Shown here: piece by piece, positions 23,708 through 32,820 of the stretch
How positions within the stretch are numbered: position 1 is the first letter of the stretch
Layout of the letters: every line of letters starts with the position of its first letter
Source: JBBRVP01 sp038246785
Lineage (GTDB): Bacteria; Actinomycetota; Actinomycetes; Jiangellales; Jiangellaceae
Direction of reading: 5' to 3'
Length of the DNA stretch: 64,000 nt
Assembly (NCBI GenBank): GCA_038246785.1
Contig: JBBRVP010000002.1
Location: 1 to 64,000, forward strand
The notes under the pieces: model-generated
What the model saw: the letters and a program-made list of their open reading frames with translations, nothing else
Told to the model about the DNA's origin: nothing
The model's database searches: none
Translations under genes and position numbers: made by a program

Positions 23708-26700
23708 GTGCAGCTCCGGCTCTCGGCCGTGGCCCCGGCCAGTGCTGCCGGGTGCCGCGGTGGGCTCGTCGACCTGCGGATCGAGGCTGCCCCTGGCATG
23801 CCGGTGCGCGAGGTAGCCGACCGGCTGCGCCGGCTGGTGGGGGCGACCGGGCCGATGTACGTGGGCGGGGCACCCCTCGACGACCGGGCACCGCTCGGCA
23901 GTCCGCCCCTGGTCGAGGGGGCCACGGTCACCGTCGGCGTCCCGGCGGGCAGCGACCGGCTCCGCGGCGTCCTGCAGCTGCGGGTGGCCGGGGGGCCCGA
24001 CGCCGGCCGCACGCACTACCTCGAGCCGGGCCGCGTGGTGATCGGCCGGGCGGCGGGCGCCGGCGTGCGGGTCGAGGACCCCGACGTCTCGCGCGCCCAC
24101 GCCGAGCTCGAGGTGACCTGGGACGGCGTCACGGTCCGTGACCTGGGCTCGACCAACGGCACCACGGTGGGCGGTCACGCCGTCGGCGGGCAGCCGCACC
24201 CGCTGCCGCCGGGTGTCCCGCTGCGCACCGGCGCCACGACGTCGCTGCTGGTGTCCCCGGACGTCCTGCCCGCCGCCACCGCGGCCGACGCCGCGGGCCA
24301 CCTGGCGCTCAACCGGCCGCCCCGGCTGCCGCCGCCTGTGCCCGAGGTCGAGATCACCTTGCCGGCCCCTCCGGCCGAGCGCGACCGCCCCCGGCTTCCG
24401 CTGATCGGGATGCTCCTGCCGCTGGTGGCCGGAGTCGCGATGGCGGCGCTGCTGCGCAACCCGACATTCCTGCTCTTCACGCTGCTCGCGCCGCTCATGT
24501 TGCTCGGGCAGTTCCTCTCCGACCGCAGCGCGCGTAGCAAGCAGGCCCGCGCTTCCCGCCGCGAGCACTCCGCGCGTACGCAGGCCGTCGCCGCCCGCAT
24601 CGCCGAGGCGACGGCCGCCGAGCGGGTGGCCAGGCTGGCCGAGGCGCCTGATCCGGCCGAGCTGCTGACGCTGGCGCTCGGGCCGGGGTCCCGGCTGTGG
24701 GAGCGCCGGCCGGCCGACGCCGATGCCCTGCTCGTGCGCGTCGGCCTCGCCGACCTGCCGGCGTGGCTGCGCGTGCTCGAGCCGTCCCGCGACGCCTCGC
24801 TGGCGCCGCGGGCGCCGGAGGTGCTTTCCGACGTACCGGTGACCGTCCCGCTCACCGAGGTCGGCTCGCTGGGTGTGGGCGGCCCCCGGGTCCGCACGCT
24901 CGCGCTCGCCCGCTGGGTGGTGGCGCAGCTGGCGGCGCTGCACAGCCCGCGCGACCTCTCGCTGGTCGTGCTGGCCCCCGGCGCCGCCGACGACTGGTCC
25001 TGGAGCCGCTGGCTGCCGCACGTGGCGCCGTCCCACGGGGAGGAGGCGACCGCGCTGCTCGGACTCGACGAGGGGCAGGTCGACCGTCGGGTGGCCGAGC
25101 TGCTGGCCCAGCTGGAGGCGCGGCAGACCGCGTTGGCCGGTCGCACCCTGTGCTGGAGCGGTCCGCGGACCGTCGTGGTGCTCGACGGGTCACGCCGGCT
25201 GCGCGCGGTGCCCGGTGTGGCCCGGCTGCTGTCCGGCGGGCCGGCCGTCGGCCTGCACGCGCTATGCCTCGCCGAGGACGCCGTGTCGCTGCCGGCCGAG
25301 TGCGGTGCGCGGGCGAGCGTCACCGGCGACGTCGGCACCGGCCTACACGTCGAGGTCCGTGACCGCGCCCCGGTCGACGGGGTACGCCTCGACGGGGTCG
25401 GAGCCGGGTGGGCGGAGCGGCTGGCCCGGGCCCTGGCCCCGCTGCGCGACGCCACGCCCGACGACGGTCAGGCAGCTCTGCCCAGCTCGGCCCGGCTGCT
25501 CGACCTCCTCGCCGGGGAGCCGGAGGCGGCCATGCCGACCCCGCAGGAGGTGGCCGCCGGCTGGGTCGCCGCGCCGCGGTCGACGGCCGCCGTCCTCGGT
25601 GTGTCCAGGGACGGACCGTTCGCGGTCGATCTGCGCCGGGACGGCCCGCACGCCCTGGTCGCCGGGACCACCGGGTCCGGCAAGTCCGAGCTGCTGCAGA
25701 CCCTGGTCGCCTCGCTCGCGGTGGCCAACCGCCCCGACGCCATGGTGTTCGTGCTGGTCGACTACAAGGGCGGGGCGGCATTCGCCGAGTGCGCCCGGCT
25801 GCCGCACACCGTGGGTCTGGTCACCGACCTCGACGGGCACCTCACCGAGCGCGCGCTGGCCTCCCTCGACGCCGAGCTCAAGCGGCGGGAGCGGGTGCTG
25901 GGACAGGCGGGGGCCAAGGACCTCGACGGCTACCTCGCGCAGGCCCGCGCCGGCGCAGAGGCGATCCCCCGCCTGGTCCTGCTGGTCGACGAGTTCGCGA
26001 CCCTGGTCGAGGAGCTGCCCGACTTCGTCCGCGGCCTCGTCGGCGTCGCCCAGCGGGGCCGGTCGCTCGGGGTGCACCTGGTGCTGGCCACGCAGCGCCC
26101 GGCCGGCGTGGTCTCCGCCGACATCCGCGCCAACACCTGCCTGCGGATCGCCATGCGGGTCACCGACGACGCGGAGTCGCAGGACGTAGTGGACGCCCGC
26201 GACGCCGCCCTGATCAGCCGCCGGACGCCTGGCCGCGGCTTCGCCCGCCGGGGCGCCGAGCCACTGGTGGCCTTCCAGACCGCGCGGGTCGGCGGGCCGC
26301 CACCCCGTGCCCGGACATCCCCGGTCTCGGTGACTGTCGACGACCCGCGCCGGCTCGGCGACCCGCGAGCCCGGCCCGCGGCCGGCTTGCTCGACCGTGC
26401 TGCCGGAAGCGTCCGCACCGACCTGGCTGGCCTCGTCGACGGCGTGCGCATAGCCGCCGAGCGGCTCGGGCTGGCTCCGCCGGCGAGCCCGTGGCTGCCG
26501 CCGCTACCCGACCGGGTGGCGGTGGCGGATCTGCCGGAGCTGCCGCCGGCCGCAGACGTGCCGCTGCTGCCGTACGCGCTCGCGGACCTTCCGGGTCGCC
26601 AGCAGCAGGTCGGCGTCGGACTCGACCTTGCCGACGGAGCTCACCTGATGGCGGTCGGGAGCCCACGCAGCGGCCGCTCGACGCTGCTGCGCACGCTCGC

Positions 26701-28120
26701 CGGGCAGATCGGGCTGCTGACCTCACCGGCCGACGTCCACCTCTACGGCCTCGACTGCGGCAACGGTGCGTTGTTGCCACTGGCCGGCCTGCCGCACTGC
26801 GGGGCGGTGGTTGCTGGTGAGTCCGCGGAGCGCGCCGATCGGCTGCTCACCCGGCTCGCGGAGGAGTGCCGGCGCCGGCAAGGGGTGCTGGCGCGAGACG
26901 GGTACGCCGACCTGGCCGAGCAGCGCGCGCACGCGAGTCCGGCCGACCGGTTGCCCTACCTCGTGCTGTTCATCGACCGCTGGGAGGGCTTCCTCGCGAC
27001 GCTCGACGAGGTGGACGCCGGACGGCTCACCGACCTCGTGCTCGGCCTGCTGCGGGAGGGTCCGGCCGCCGGGCTGCGGGTCGTGGTCACCGCCGACCGC
27101 GCCGGGCTCGTCGGCCGGGTCGGCTCCCTCGTCGAGCACAAGCTCGTGCTGCGGCTGGCTGACCGCGCAGACGCCGGCCTGGCCGGGCTGGCGGCGCGCG
27201 ACCTGCCCGACGCGATGCCGCCGGGCCGTGCGGTTCGCGCGGGCGACGGCGTGGAGCTGCAGCTGGCGCTGCCCGGGTCGGAGCCGGGCGGGCCGGCCCA
27301 GGTCGCCCACCTGCGTGAGGTCGCTGCCCGCGCCCACGCCGGGTCGTTCGCGCTGGCCACGGCGCGCCGCCCGTTCCGCGTCGACGAGTTGCCGGTGAGC
27401 GTCCCGTGGCCGGCACCCGGTGCCGGCGACCCGCCCGAGCCGGCCAGGCTGGCCGCGCTGCTCGGCGTCGGCGGCGACGAGCTCGCCGGTCAGTGGGTCG
27501 ACCTGGCCGCCGAGGGTCCCGGCGTCGTCGTGGCCGGACCGCCGCGCTCCGGCCGCTCCACGGCGCTCGTCGGCATCGCGCTTTCCCTGCTCGAGTGCGG
27601 CCACCCGCTGGTGCTGGTGGCTCCGCGCCCCTCACCGCTACGCGGCCTGCGCGAGCGACCGGGGGTGCGGGCGATGCTCAGCGGTGCCGAGCAGGACCTG
27701 GCGACGTTCGAGGCCGCCGTCGTCGGCGCCGGCCCGCTTGCGGTGGTCGTCGACGACGGCGAGCTGCTCGTCGACTCGGCGCTGGCCTGCGGGCTCGAGG
27801 CCTTCCTCAGGACCGCCCGCGACCTCGACCGGGCGCTGGTGGTGGGCGGGACCACCTCAGAGCTGCAGGGCGGCTTCCGGGGCTACGTCGTCGAGGCACG
27901 CAAGAGCCGCACCGGTCTGCTGCTCGCGGCGGTGAGCCCGCTCGACGGCGACCTGCTCGGCGTACGGCTGCCGCGCAGCCTGGTCGGCGGCGGCCCGGTG
28001 GGCCGGGGGGCGCTGGTGGTGCGGGGCCGGCTCACCCCCGTCCAGGTCGCCGACGCCCGCCCCGACCAGTCGGCGACCATCGCGCCGGAACGGCGGTCGA
28101 GCAGCCGTACGGGGAGGTAA
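23708..28120 (+). CDS. FHA-domain type VII secretion ATPase (EssC/EccC-like FtsK/SpoIIIE protein)
   Basis: A protein of 1,470 residues. An N-terminal ubiquitin-like region is followed by an FHA domain (about 86-165: VVIGRAAGAGVRVEDPDVSR, RDLGSTNGTTVGG). Two membrane helices lie at about 229-270, then three FtsK-type ATPase modules. Module 1 has a full Walker A GTTGSGKSE (about 652) and Walker B RLVLLVDEF. Modules 2 (GSPRSGRST, about 981) and 3 (GPPRSGRST, about 1275) have Arg where Lys is usual. The FHA-first layout resembles firmicute EssC rather than mycobacterial EccC. It would recognise and drive WXG100 substrates such as that at 32200. GTG 23708 has a strong GGAGGA upstream. No eccB, eccD, eccE or mycosin gene is nearby. 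Confidence 0.88.
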   Translation: MQLRLSAVAPASAAGCRGGLVDLRIEAAPGMPVREVADRLRRLVGATGPMYVGGAPLDDRAPLGSPPLVEGATVTVGVPAGSDRLRGVLQLRVAGGPDAGRTHYLEPGRVVIGRAAGAGVRVEDPDVSRAHAELEVTWDGVTVRDLGSTNGTTVGGHAVGGQPHPLPPGVPLRTGATTSLLVSPDVLPAATAADAAGHLALNRPPRLPPPVPEVEITLPAPPAERDRPRLPLIGMLLPLVAGVAMAALLRNPTFLLFTLLAPLMLLGQFLSDRSARSKQARASRREHSARTQAVAARIAEATAAERVARLAEAPDPAELLTLALGPGSRLWERRPADADALLVRVGLADLPAWLRVLEPSRDASLAPRAPEVLSDVPVTVPLTEVGSLGVGGPRVRTLALARWVVAQLAALHSPRDLSLVVLAPGAADDWSWSRWLPHVAPSHGEEATALLGLDEGQVDRRVAELLAQLEARQTALAGRTLCWSGPRTVVVLDGSRRLRAVPGVARLLSGGPAVGLHALCLAEDAVSLPAECGARASVTGDVGTGLHVEVRDRAPVDGVRLDGVGAGWAERLARALAPLRDATPDDGQAALPSSARLLDLLAGEPEAAMPTPQEVAAGWVAAPRSTAAVLGVSRDGPFAVDLRRDGPHALVAGTTGSGKSELLQTLVASLAVANRPDAMVFVLVDYKGGAAFAECARLPHTVGLVTDLDGHLTERALASLDAELKRRERVLGQAGAKDLDGYLAQARAGAEAIPRLVLLVDEFATLVEELPDFVRGLVGVAQRGRSLGVHLVLATQRPAGVVSADIRANTCLRIAMRVTDDAESQDVVDARDAALISRRTPGRGFARRGAEPLVAFQTARVGGPPPRARTSPVSVTVDDPRRLGDPRARPAAGLLDRAAGSVRTDLAGLVDGVRIAAERLGLAPPASPWLPPLPDRVAVADLPELPPAADVPLLPYALADLPGRQQQVGVGLDLADGAHLMAVGSPRSGRSTLLRTLAGQIGLLTSPADVHLYGLDCGNGALLPLAGLPHCGAVVAGESAERADRLLTRLAEECRRRQGVLARDGYADLAEQRAHASPADRLPYLVLFIDRWEGFLATLDEVDAGRLTDLVLGLLREGPAAGLRVVVTADRAGLVGRVGSLVEHKLVLRLADRADAGLAGLAARDLPDAMPPGRAVRAGDGVELQLALPGSEPGGPAQVAHLREVAARAHAGSFALATARRPFRVDELPVSVPWPAPGAGDPPEPARLAALLGVGGDELAGQWVDLAAEGPGVVVAGPPRSGRSTALVGIALSLLECGHPLVLVAPRPSPLRGLRERPGVRAMLSGAEQDLATFEAAVVGAGPLAVVVDDGELLVDSALACGLEAFLRTARDLDRALVVGGTTSELQGGFRGYVVEARKSRTGLLLAAVSPLDGDLLGVRLPRSLVGGGPVGRGALVVRGRLTPVQVADARPDQSATIAPERRSSSRTGR

Positions 28121-28199
28121 CGTCGGCCGGAGATCGTCGCCGCGGCCCTGGGCCACGGCGACAACTCGGCCGGCAGTCACCTGCGGAGGAAGCACGACG

Positions 28200-29174
28200 A
28201 TGCACGACGTCACCGACGACGGCCTCATGCGGCGCGGCACCGACGCCATGCCGTCGCCGGGTGGCCTCCCACCGTCGCGCTGGGTCGACCTCGACGGTCC
28301 TGTGCACTACGTCGACTACGGCGGCCCCGCCGACGGCCCGCTGCTCGTCCTGGTGCACGGTCTCGGCGGGTCGCTGGTGAACTGGGCCGCCGTGGCGCCG
28401 GCGCTGGTGCAGACCTGCCGGGTCGTCGCGCTCGACCTCGCCGGCTTCGGCCGCACACGTAGCAACGGGCGCTCGACCTCGGTACACGGCAACCAGGAGC
28501 TGCTGCACCGCTTCCTCACCCAGGTCGCCGGGGGCCCGGCGATCCTCGTCGGCAACTCCATGGGCGGGCTGATCTCGGTGCTGCAGACCTCCGCCCACCC
28601 GGAGACGGTGGCCGGGCTCGTGCTCGTAGACCCGGCACTGCCGGTGGGCCTACGCGCGCGTCCGCACCCGCTGGTGACACTGGTCTTCGCGACGTACGCA
28701 ATTCCTGCCGTCGGCCGCGCCATCGTCTCGCGGCGACGCACCGCCGCGTCAGCCGACGCCCAGGCGATGGCGGTGCTCCGGCTGTGTTGTGTGGACCCCT
28801 CCCGAGTGCCCGACGACGTGCTCGAGCAGCACGTCGAGCTGGTGCGAGAGCGGCACGACTACCCCGACATCGACGCCGAGCTCATCGTCGCGGCCCGTTC
28901 ATTGCTGTGGGTGCTGGCCCGCCGCCGCGAGCACGCGGCGTTGTTGCGCAGCATCTCCGCGCCCGTGCTCCTGCTGCACGGGGACCGCGACCGGCTGGTG
29001 CCGATCGAGGCCGCCCGCGCCGCCGCCCACGCCAACCCGACCTGGCGCTTCGAGGTGGCGCAGGACGTCGGCCACGTGCCGCAGCTCGAAGTGCCGGACT
29101 GGACGGTGGCGCGGGTCCGCGACTGGCTGGCCACCGACGGCGCGGCTGCCGTCATCGGCGCCAGCCCCGGCTGA
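28200..29174 (+). CDS. Alpha/beta hydrolase
   Basis: A protein of 324 residues with oxyanion motif LVHGLGGS, nucleophile elbow GNSMGG, acid in LLLHGDRDRLVP and His in DVGHVPQLE, so the Ser-Asp-His triad is complete. The substrate is unknown; the fold covers esterases, lipases and C-C hydrolases. ATG 28200 follows GGAGGAAGC closely. It is 79 bases downstream of the eccC-like gene and could be co-transcribed, but nothing links its function to secretion. Confidence 0.85.
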   Translation: MHDVTDDGLMRRGTDAMPSPGGLPPSRWVDLDGPVHYVDYGGPADGPLLVLVHGLGGSLVNWAAVAPALVQTCRVVALDLAGFGRTRSNGRSTSVHGNQELLHRFLTQVAGGPAILVGNSMGGLISVLQTSAHPETVAGLVLVDPALPVGLRARPHPLVTLVFATYAIPAVGRAIVSRRRTAASADAQAMAVLRLCCVDPSRVPDDVLEQHVELVRERHDYPDIDAELIVAARSLLWVLARRREHAALLRSISAPVLLLHGDRDRLVPIEAARAAAHANPTWRFEVAQDVGHVPQLEVPDWTVARVRDWLATDGAAAVIGASPG

Positions 29175-29199
29175 GCGCTCCCGCCCGGCCCACCGATGG

Positions 29200-29736
29200 T
29201 CAGCCGCTGCGGACGGTGATGAGGCGGATCAGCGTGCGCAGGAGGTCCACGTCATCCGCGAGCGGTCCGGCGCTGGGGCTGCCCAGATCGTTCGGCGGGC
29301 TGACGCTCGGCGGGCTGACGCTCGACGGGCCGTGCCAGCGGACGGGCCCCGCGCGCACCGGCGGAGGGGCCGGATCGGCCGGCGTGCCGGCAGGCCCGGG
29401 GGCACGATGGCGGACGGGAACCACTCGTCCAGGCATTGGCGGCGTGTGGGGCACCCTCCCGTCGTACGCCGCCCGCCGCCCCGGGTCGCGCAGCACCCGG
29501 TAGGCCGTGAGCACCGCTCGCAGCTCCTCGGCATCCGGAGGCATCCGCGGCGGCGATCCGCCCGCTTCGTCAGCCGCTCCCAGGTCGGGATGCAGCCGGC
29601 GGACAAGCCGGCGCGACGCCCGCGTGATCTCGGCCGTGCTCGCCGTCGCCGGCACGCCGAGGACGGCATAGAGGTCCGCCGCGGCGGCGATCGGGTCCGG
29701 CCCGCCGTCGTGCTCGGGGTCATGCTCGTGGCCCAC
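29200..29736 (-). CDS. J-domain protein (DnaJ-like, no zinc finger)
   Basis: A protein of 178 residues. A J domain spans about residues 20-90 with DLYAVLGVPATASTAEITRA, the HPD motif in LVRRLHPDLG and AYRVLRDPGRRAAYDG. A Pro-rich tail without Gly/Phe or zinc repeats follows. It would stimulate a DnaK ATPase. GTG 29736 has GAGG four bases upstream. A longer frame starts with GTG 29832 right after the hsp20 stop and cannot be excluded. Pairing with hsp20 suggests a small chaperone operon under the divergent MerR-type regulator. Confidence 0.75.
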   Translation of the reverse strand: MGHEHDPEHDGGPDPIAAAADLYAVLGVPATASTAEITRASRRLVRRLHPDLGAADEAGGSPPRMPPDAEELRAVLTAYRVLRDPGRRAAYDGRVPHTPPMPGRVVPVRHRAPGPAGTPADPAPPPVRAGPVRWHGPSSVSPPSVSPPNDLGSPSAGPLADDVDLLRTLIRLITVRSG

Positions 29737-29837
29737 GTCGCCTCGCTCAGGGCTGGTGCGCGCACGGAAGGGGGGTCGTGGGGTGGCCGCGCCGACCGGC
29801 GGCCGGAGCGGAGCAGGCTCCGCCCCGGCCACGGCAG

Positions 29838-30260
29838 TCAGGACACGATCTCCTTCTGGGAGTCGCCGCTGGTCACCGAGATCTTCCGCGGCTTGGCCTG
29901 CTCGGCCACCGGGATGCGCAGCGTCAAAACGCCCGAGGCGTAGCTGGCCGCGACACGGGCGGTGTCCAGGTTGTCGCCCAGGATGAGCTGGCGGCTGAAG
30001 ACCCCGCGCGGCCGCTCGGCGGCGACGAGCTCGGCGTCCTGATCGGTGCGCGCTGGACGCTCGGCCTTGACGGTCAGGACGTTGCGCTCGACGTCGAGAT
30101 CGATGGAGTCCAGGTCGACCCCGGGCAGGTCGAACTCGACGACGAAGTCGTCGCCCTCCCGCCAGGCATCCATCGGCATCACGGTCGGTCGAGCCGCGGT
30201 GCCGAACAGCTGCTGGGTCAGTCGGTCGAGGTCACGGAACGGGTCGGTGCGGACGAGCAT
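29838..30260 (-). CDS. Hsp20 small heat-shock protein
   Basis: A protein of 140 residues with an alpha-crystallin domain (DDFVVEFDLPGVDLDSIDLDVE, RNVLTVKAER, ASYASGVLTLRIP) and the GVL motif. The N-terminus MLVRTDPFRDLDRLTQQLFG is typical of actinobacterial Hsp18-type proteins. It forms oligomers that hold unfolded proteins for DnaK/DnaJ. ATG 30260 is preceded by GGAGGTGGAG. It is divergent from an HspR-like gene. Confidence 0.93.
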   Translation of the reverse strand: MLVRTDPFRDLDRLTQQLFGTAARPTVMPMDAWREGDDFVVEFDLPGVDLDSIDLDVERNVLTVKAERPARTDQDAELVAAERPRGVFSRQLILGDNLDTARVAASYASGVLTLRIPVAEQAKPRKISVTSGDSQKEIVS

Positions 30261-30389
30261 GGTGCTCCACCTCCATGTGGTGCTCGGACAACTCCTCTCT
30301 TGCCGGCCACTGGCAGACATGCTGTGGCTGGTATAGATTTTTACTAGCATACGAAGCGACGGACCGCAAGTGGCGAGGAGAGGTAACTC
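30261..30389. promoter_or_regulatory. Divergent hsp20 / MerR-regulator promoter region
   Basis: A strikingly AT-rich island (about 30331-30356, TATAGATTTTTACTAG) sits in otherwise GC-rich DNA. On the plus strand TATAGA could be a -10. On the minus strand TTGCGG and TAGTAA are 17 bases apart and could serve hsp20. The dyad TGCC-N7-GGCA lies beside it and is a possible operator for the MerR-type protein. No perfect HAIR element (CTTGAGT-N7-ACTCAAG) is present. Confidence 0.5.
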
Positions 30390-30728
30390 ATGGCTGGCTT
30401 GGCCGGAGGAGGAGAAGGCGACCCGGCGCGCGGCCTGTACGGGATCTCGGTGGCGGCGGAGCTCGTCGGGCTGAGCCCGCAGACCCTGCGGCTCTACGAG
30501 AGCCGCGGCTTGCTCGAGCCCGGCCGCACCGACGGCGGCACCCGCCGCTACAGCAACGACGACCTCGCTCGGCTGCGACGCATCGCCGAGCTGCTCGAAG
30601 CCGGGCTCAACCTGGCCGGGATCGCCATGGTGCTCGGGCTGGAGGCCGACAACGCCGCGCTGCGCGACGAGGTGTCCGGCCGTCCCGACGGGCTCGCCGG
30701 CCCTCCGTACGACTCGTTCGACGGGTGA
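30390..30728 (+). CDS. MerR-family (HspR-like) transcriptional regulator
   Basis: A protein of 112 residues with LYGISVAAELVGLSPQTLRL, then YESRGLLEPGRTDGGTRRYS and LLEAGLNLAGIAMVLGLE. This is the winged-helix pattern of HspR, the repressor of dnaK and clpB operons in actinobacteria. No Cys cluster for metal or redox sensing is present. Its divergence from hsp20-dnaJ suggests it controls that pair. ATG 30390 follows GAGGAGAGG. Confidence 0.85.
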   Translation: MAGLAGGGEGDPARGLYGISVAAELVGLSPQTLRLYESRGLLEPGRTDGGTRRYSNDDLARLRRIAELLEAGLNLAGIAMVLGLEADNAALRDEVSGRPDGLAGPPYDSFDG

Positions 30729-30744
30729 GGCCCGACCCCGGGGA

Positions 30745-32145
30745 TCAACGCGGGGACGCCAGCGCGACGAGCTCCCGCAGGGAGTGGTCGATGCCGTCGA
30801 GGAGCACGTCGAGGTCGGGCACCGAGTCACGGTCGCCGGTCACGCCGACGGTGACGGCACCGGCGTAGGAGGCGATCCCGACAGTGATCCGCACCTGCTC
30901 GCCGAGCGGGATGTAGGGGAAGACCTCCAGCAGCCGGCGGCCGAGCAGGTAGAGCGGCACCGGTGAACCCGGCACGTTGGTCGTGACCGTGCTCATCGCG
31001 ACCTGAGGCAGGTGCGCAGCGGTGCGCCACACCAGGGCGAACAGCGTGCCCGGCAGGAGTCCGGACGCTGAGAGCAGGCTGTCCATGCCGACCGGGATGC
31101 CACTCCTCTTCAGCGCCGACAGCTCCGTGGTCACCGTGGCGAGCCGCTGCGCCGGGTCGGCCAGTCCCACCGGAAGCTCGGCGAACACCGCCGAGACCTC
31201 GTTGCCGAGCGTGCCGTGCTGGTCGGGCCGACGCATGGACACCGGCACCATCGAGCGGACGGTGCGCCCGTCGACGGGTTCGCCGCGGCTGACGAGGAAC
31301 GTGCGCAGGCCGCCGGCCACCGCAGCCAGCATGACGTCGTTGACCGTGCCGCCGAGGGCGCCCTTGACCTGCTTCACTTCACGCAGGTCGCCGCGGACCC
31401 AGCCCCAGCGCCGGCGGGGGCCGATCGGTCCGGTCAGCACGGTGGCCGGCGTGGTCATGGTTCGCCCGACCTGCTCGAGGCCGTGGAGCCGGGTGGTCGC
31501 CGCCCGGACCGCACCGGCCGGGGCCTGCAGTGCCCGGCGGGCGGCCCGCCCCAGGTCGACCGATCCCGAGACGGCGTCGCGCAGCGCATCGACGACGAGC
31601 TCGCCGGGCGTCGGCGCGGGTCTGGGGCTCCACGCCGCTGGCGGCGTGGGTCGCTCAGGCGAGCCACGGTCGGGAGCACCGTCGAGAATGACGTCGAGGA
31701 CGTCGGCGCCGGAGATGCCGTCGATCATCGCGTGGTGGGTCTTGTTGACCATCGCCCATCGACCGCCGGCGAGCCCGCGGACCAGCCAGGACTGCCAGGG
31801 CGGCCGGGACAGGTCCAGCGCCTCGGACATGACCCGCTCCGCGAGGTGCCGGAGCGCGCGCTCGCCGCCGGGAGGGCGCAGCGTCGTACGGCGGATGTGG
31901 TCGCGGATGCGGAAGCTCGCGTCGTCGACCCACACCGGCCGCCCGAGATCGAGGGGCACGCGTTGGATCCGCTGCCGGTAGCGGGGCAGCCGGTCCAGCC
32001 GGGCCTCGATGGCCCCGCTGAACTCGGCGTCAGTGGGAGGCGGTCCCTCGAGGATCAGCAGGGAGCCCACGTGCAGCTGCTGGAACTCGCTCTCGAGGTC
32101 GAAGAAGCCGGCGTCGAGCGGGTTGAGGCGTTCGGCGCGGGTCAC
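30745..32145 (-). CDS. Wax ester synthase/diacylglycerol acyltransferase (WS/DGAT)
   Basis: A protein of 466 residues. The active-site motif HHxxxDG is complete (KTHHAMIDG, His137 and His138). The family N-terminus LNPLDAGFFDLESEFQQLHVG and the C-terminal SPVPLYLLGRRLLEVFPYIPLG are clear. Such enzymes join acyl-CoA to fatty alcohols or diacylglycerol to make storage lipid. A second family member is at 42797-44212. It stands alone between a convergent regulator gene and the WXG100 gene. Confidence 0.92.
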   Translation of the reverse strand: MTRAERLNPLDAGFFDLESEFQQLHVGSLLILEGPPPTDAEFSGAIEARLDRLPRYRQRIQRVPLDLGRPVWVDDASFRIRDHIRRTTLRPPGGERALRHLAERVMSEALDLSRPPWQSWLVRGLAGGRWAMVNKTHHAMIDGISGADVLDVILDGAPDRGSPERPTPPAAWSPRPAPTPGELVVDALRDAVSGSVDLGRAARRALQAPAGAVRAATTRLHGLEQVGRTMTTPATVLTGPIGPRRRWGWVRGDLREVKQVKGALGGTVNDVMLAAVAGGLRTFLVSRGEPVDGRTVRSMVPVSMRRPDQHGTLGNEVSAVFAELPVGLADPAQRLATVTTELSALKRSGIPVGMDSLLSASGLLPGTLFALVWRTAAHLPQVAMSTVTTNVPGSPVPLYLLGRRLLEVFPYIPLGEQVRITVGIASYAGAVTVGVTGDRDSVPDLDVLLDGIDHSLRELVALASPR

Positions 32146-32199
32146 CCGCCCACCGTGACACCTGAGCGCCGCCGAGGCTACCGCCGCCCAGCCGCCGGG

Positions 32200-32493
32200 T
32201 CAGCCGCGGAAGCTCGACGCGATCTGCTGCTCGGCCTGGGCGTAGGAGGCCCCGGCCTGGCCGAGCAGGGCGGCGATGCCCTGCAGCGCCTCGTTGAGCC
32301 CGCGCGCGTTGGTCTGCCACTGCTCCCACAGCGCGTTGAACTGCGCCGAGGCCTGGCCCGCCCAGTCGCCGCCGACGAGCGGTGCGATCTGCGAGCGCAG
32401 GGACGCCAGCGTGGCGTCGATGTCGGCGGACCCGCGGGAGACGTTGCCAGACAGCGTCTGCAGCTGCTCCGGAGTTACCTTGATGCCGGCCAT
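32200..32493 (-). CDS. WXG100 family type VII secretion protein
   Basis: A protein of 97 residues, helical hairpin with the WxG turn in GGDWAGQASAQFNALWEQW. The C-terminal YAQAEQQIASSF is close to the YxxxD/E export signal (Tyr then Glu at +4). It starts MAGIKVTPEQLQTLSGNV. AGGAGC lies upstream of ATG 32493. The likely exporter is the EssC/EccC-like ATPase at 23708; no partner WXG100 gene is adjacent, so it may form a homodimer as in firmicutes. Confidence 0.9.
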   Translation of the reverse strand: MAGIKVTPEQLQTLSGNVSRGSADIDATLASLRSQIAPLVGGDWAGQASAQFNALWEQWQTNARGLNEALQGIAALLGQAGASYAQAEQQIASSFRG

Positions 32494-32590
32494 GACGGTG
32501 CTCCTGTCGTGAGGGGACGTCGTGCGACGACGACGCTAGCCAGGCCGAGCAACGCCCCGCGGACTCCGGCGGCCGCGCTGTGGACAACCC

Positions 32591-32803
32591 CTACAGCGCG
32601 GGCAGGGCCTCCCGCCGCGTCGAGCACCCGGCCGGCCCTGGAGCCGACGTGCACCGACGGCGCGCACCGCGCCCGCAGGAAACCAGCCGCGCCAGCAGCC
32701 CGACCACGTCACCGGGCTCGCGGGACGTCAGCCCCTGGCGGGCGGGCAGCGTGCGGTCGAGAGTGGCCTCGTCGAGGATCGGCAGCGACGGCTCGGCTGG
32801 CAC
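32591..32803 (-). pseudogene. Possible remnant of a winged-helix (HTH 42) protein gene
   Basis: The gap 32494-32820 holds one open frame of 70 codons. Its first half (LPILDEATLDRTLPARQGL, VVGLLARLV) resembles the N-terminus of winged-helix DNA-binding proteins of the AlkZ/YcaQ type; its second half is Arg/Cys-rich and unlike anything. It is probably decayed or chance. The gap also has the box TGTGGACAA at 32579-32587, about 86 bases upstream of the WXG100 gene. Confidence 0.3.
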
Positions 32804-32820
32804 GGACGGAGGCTACGGCG

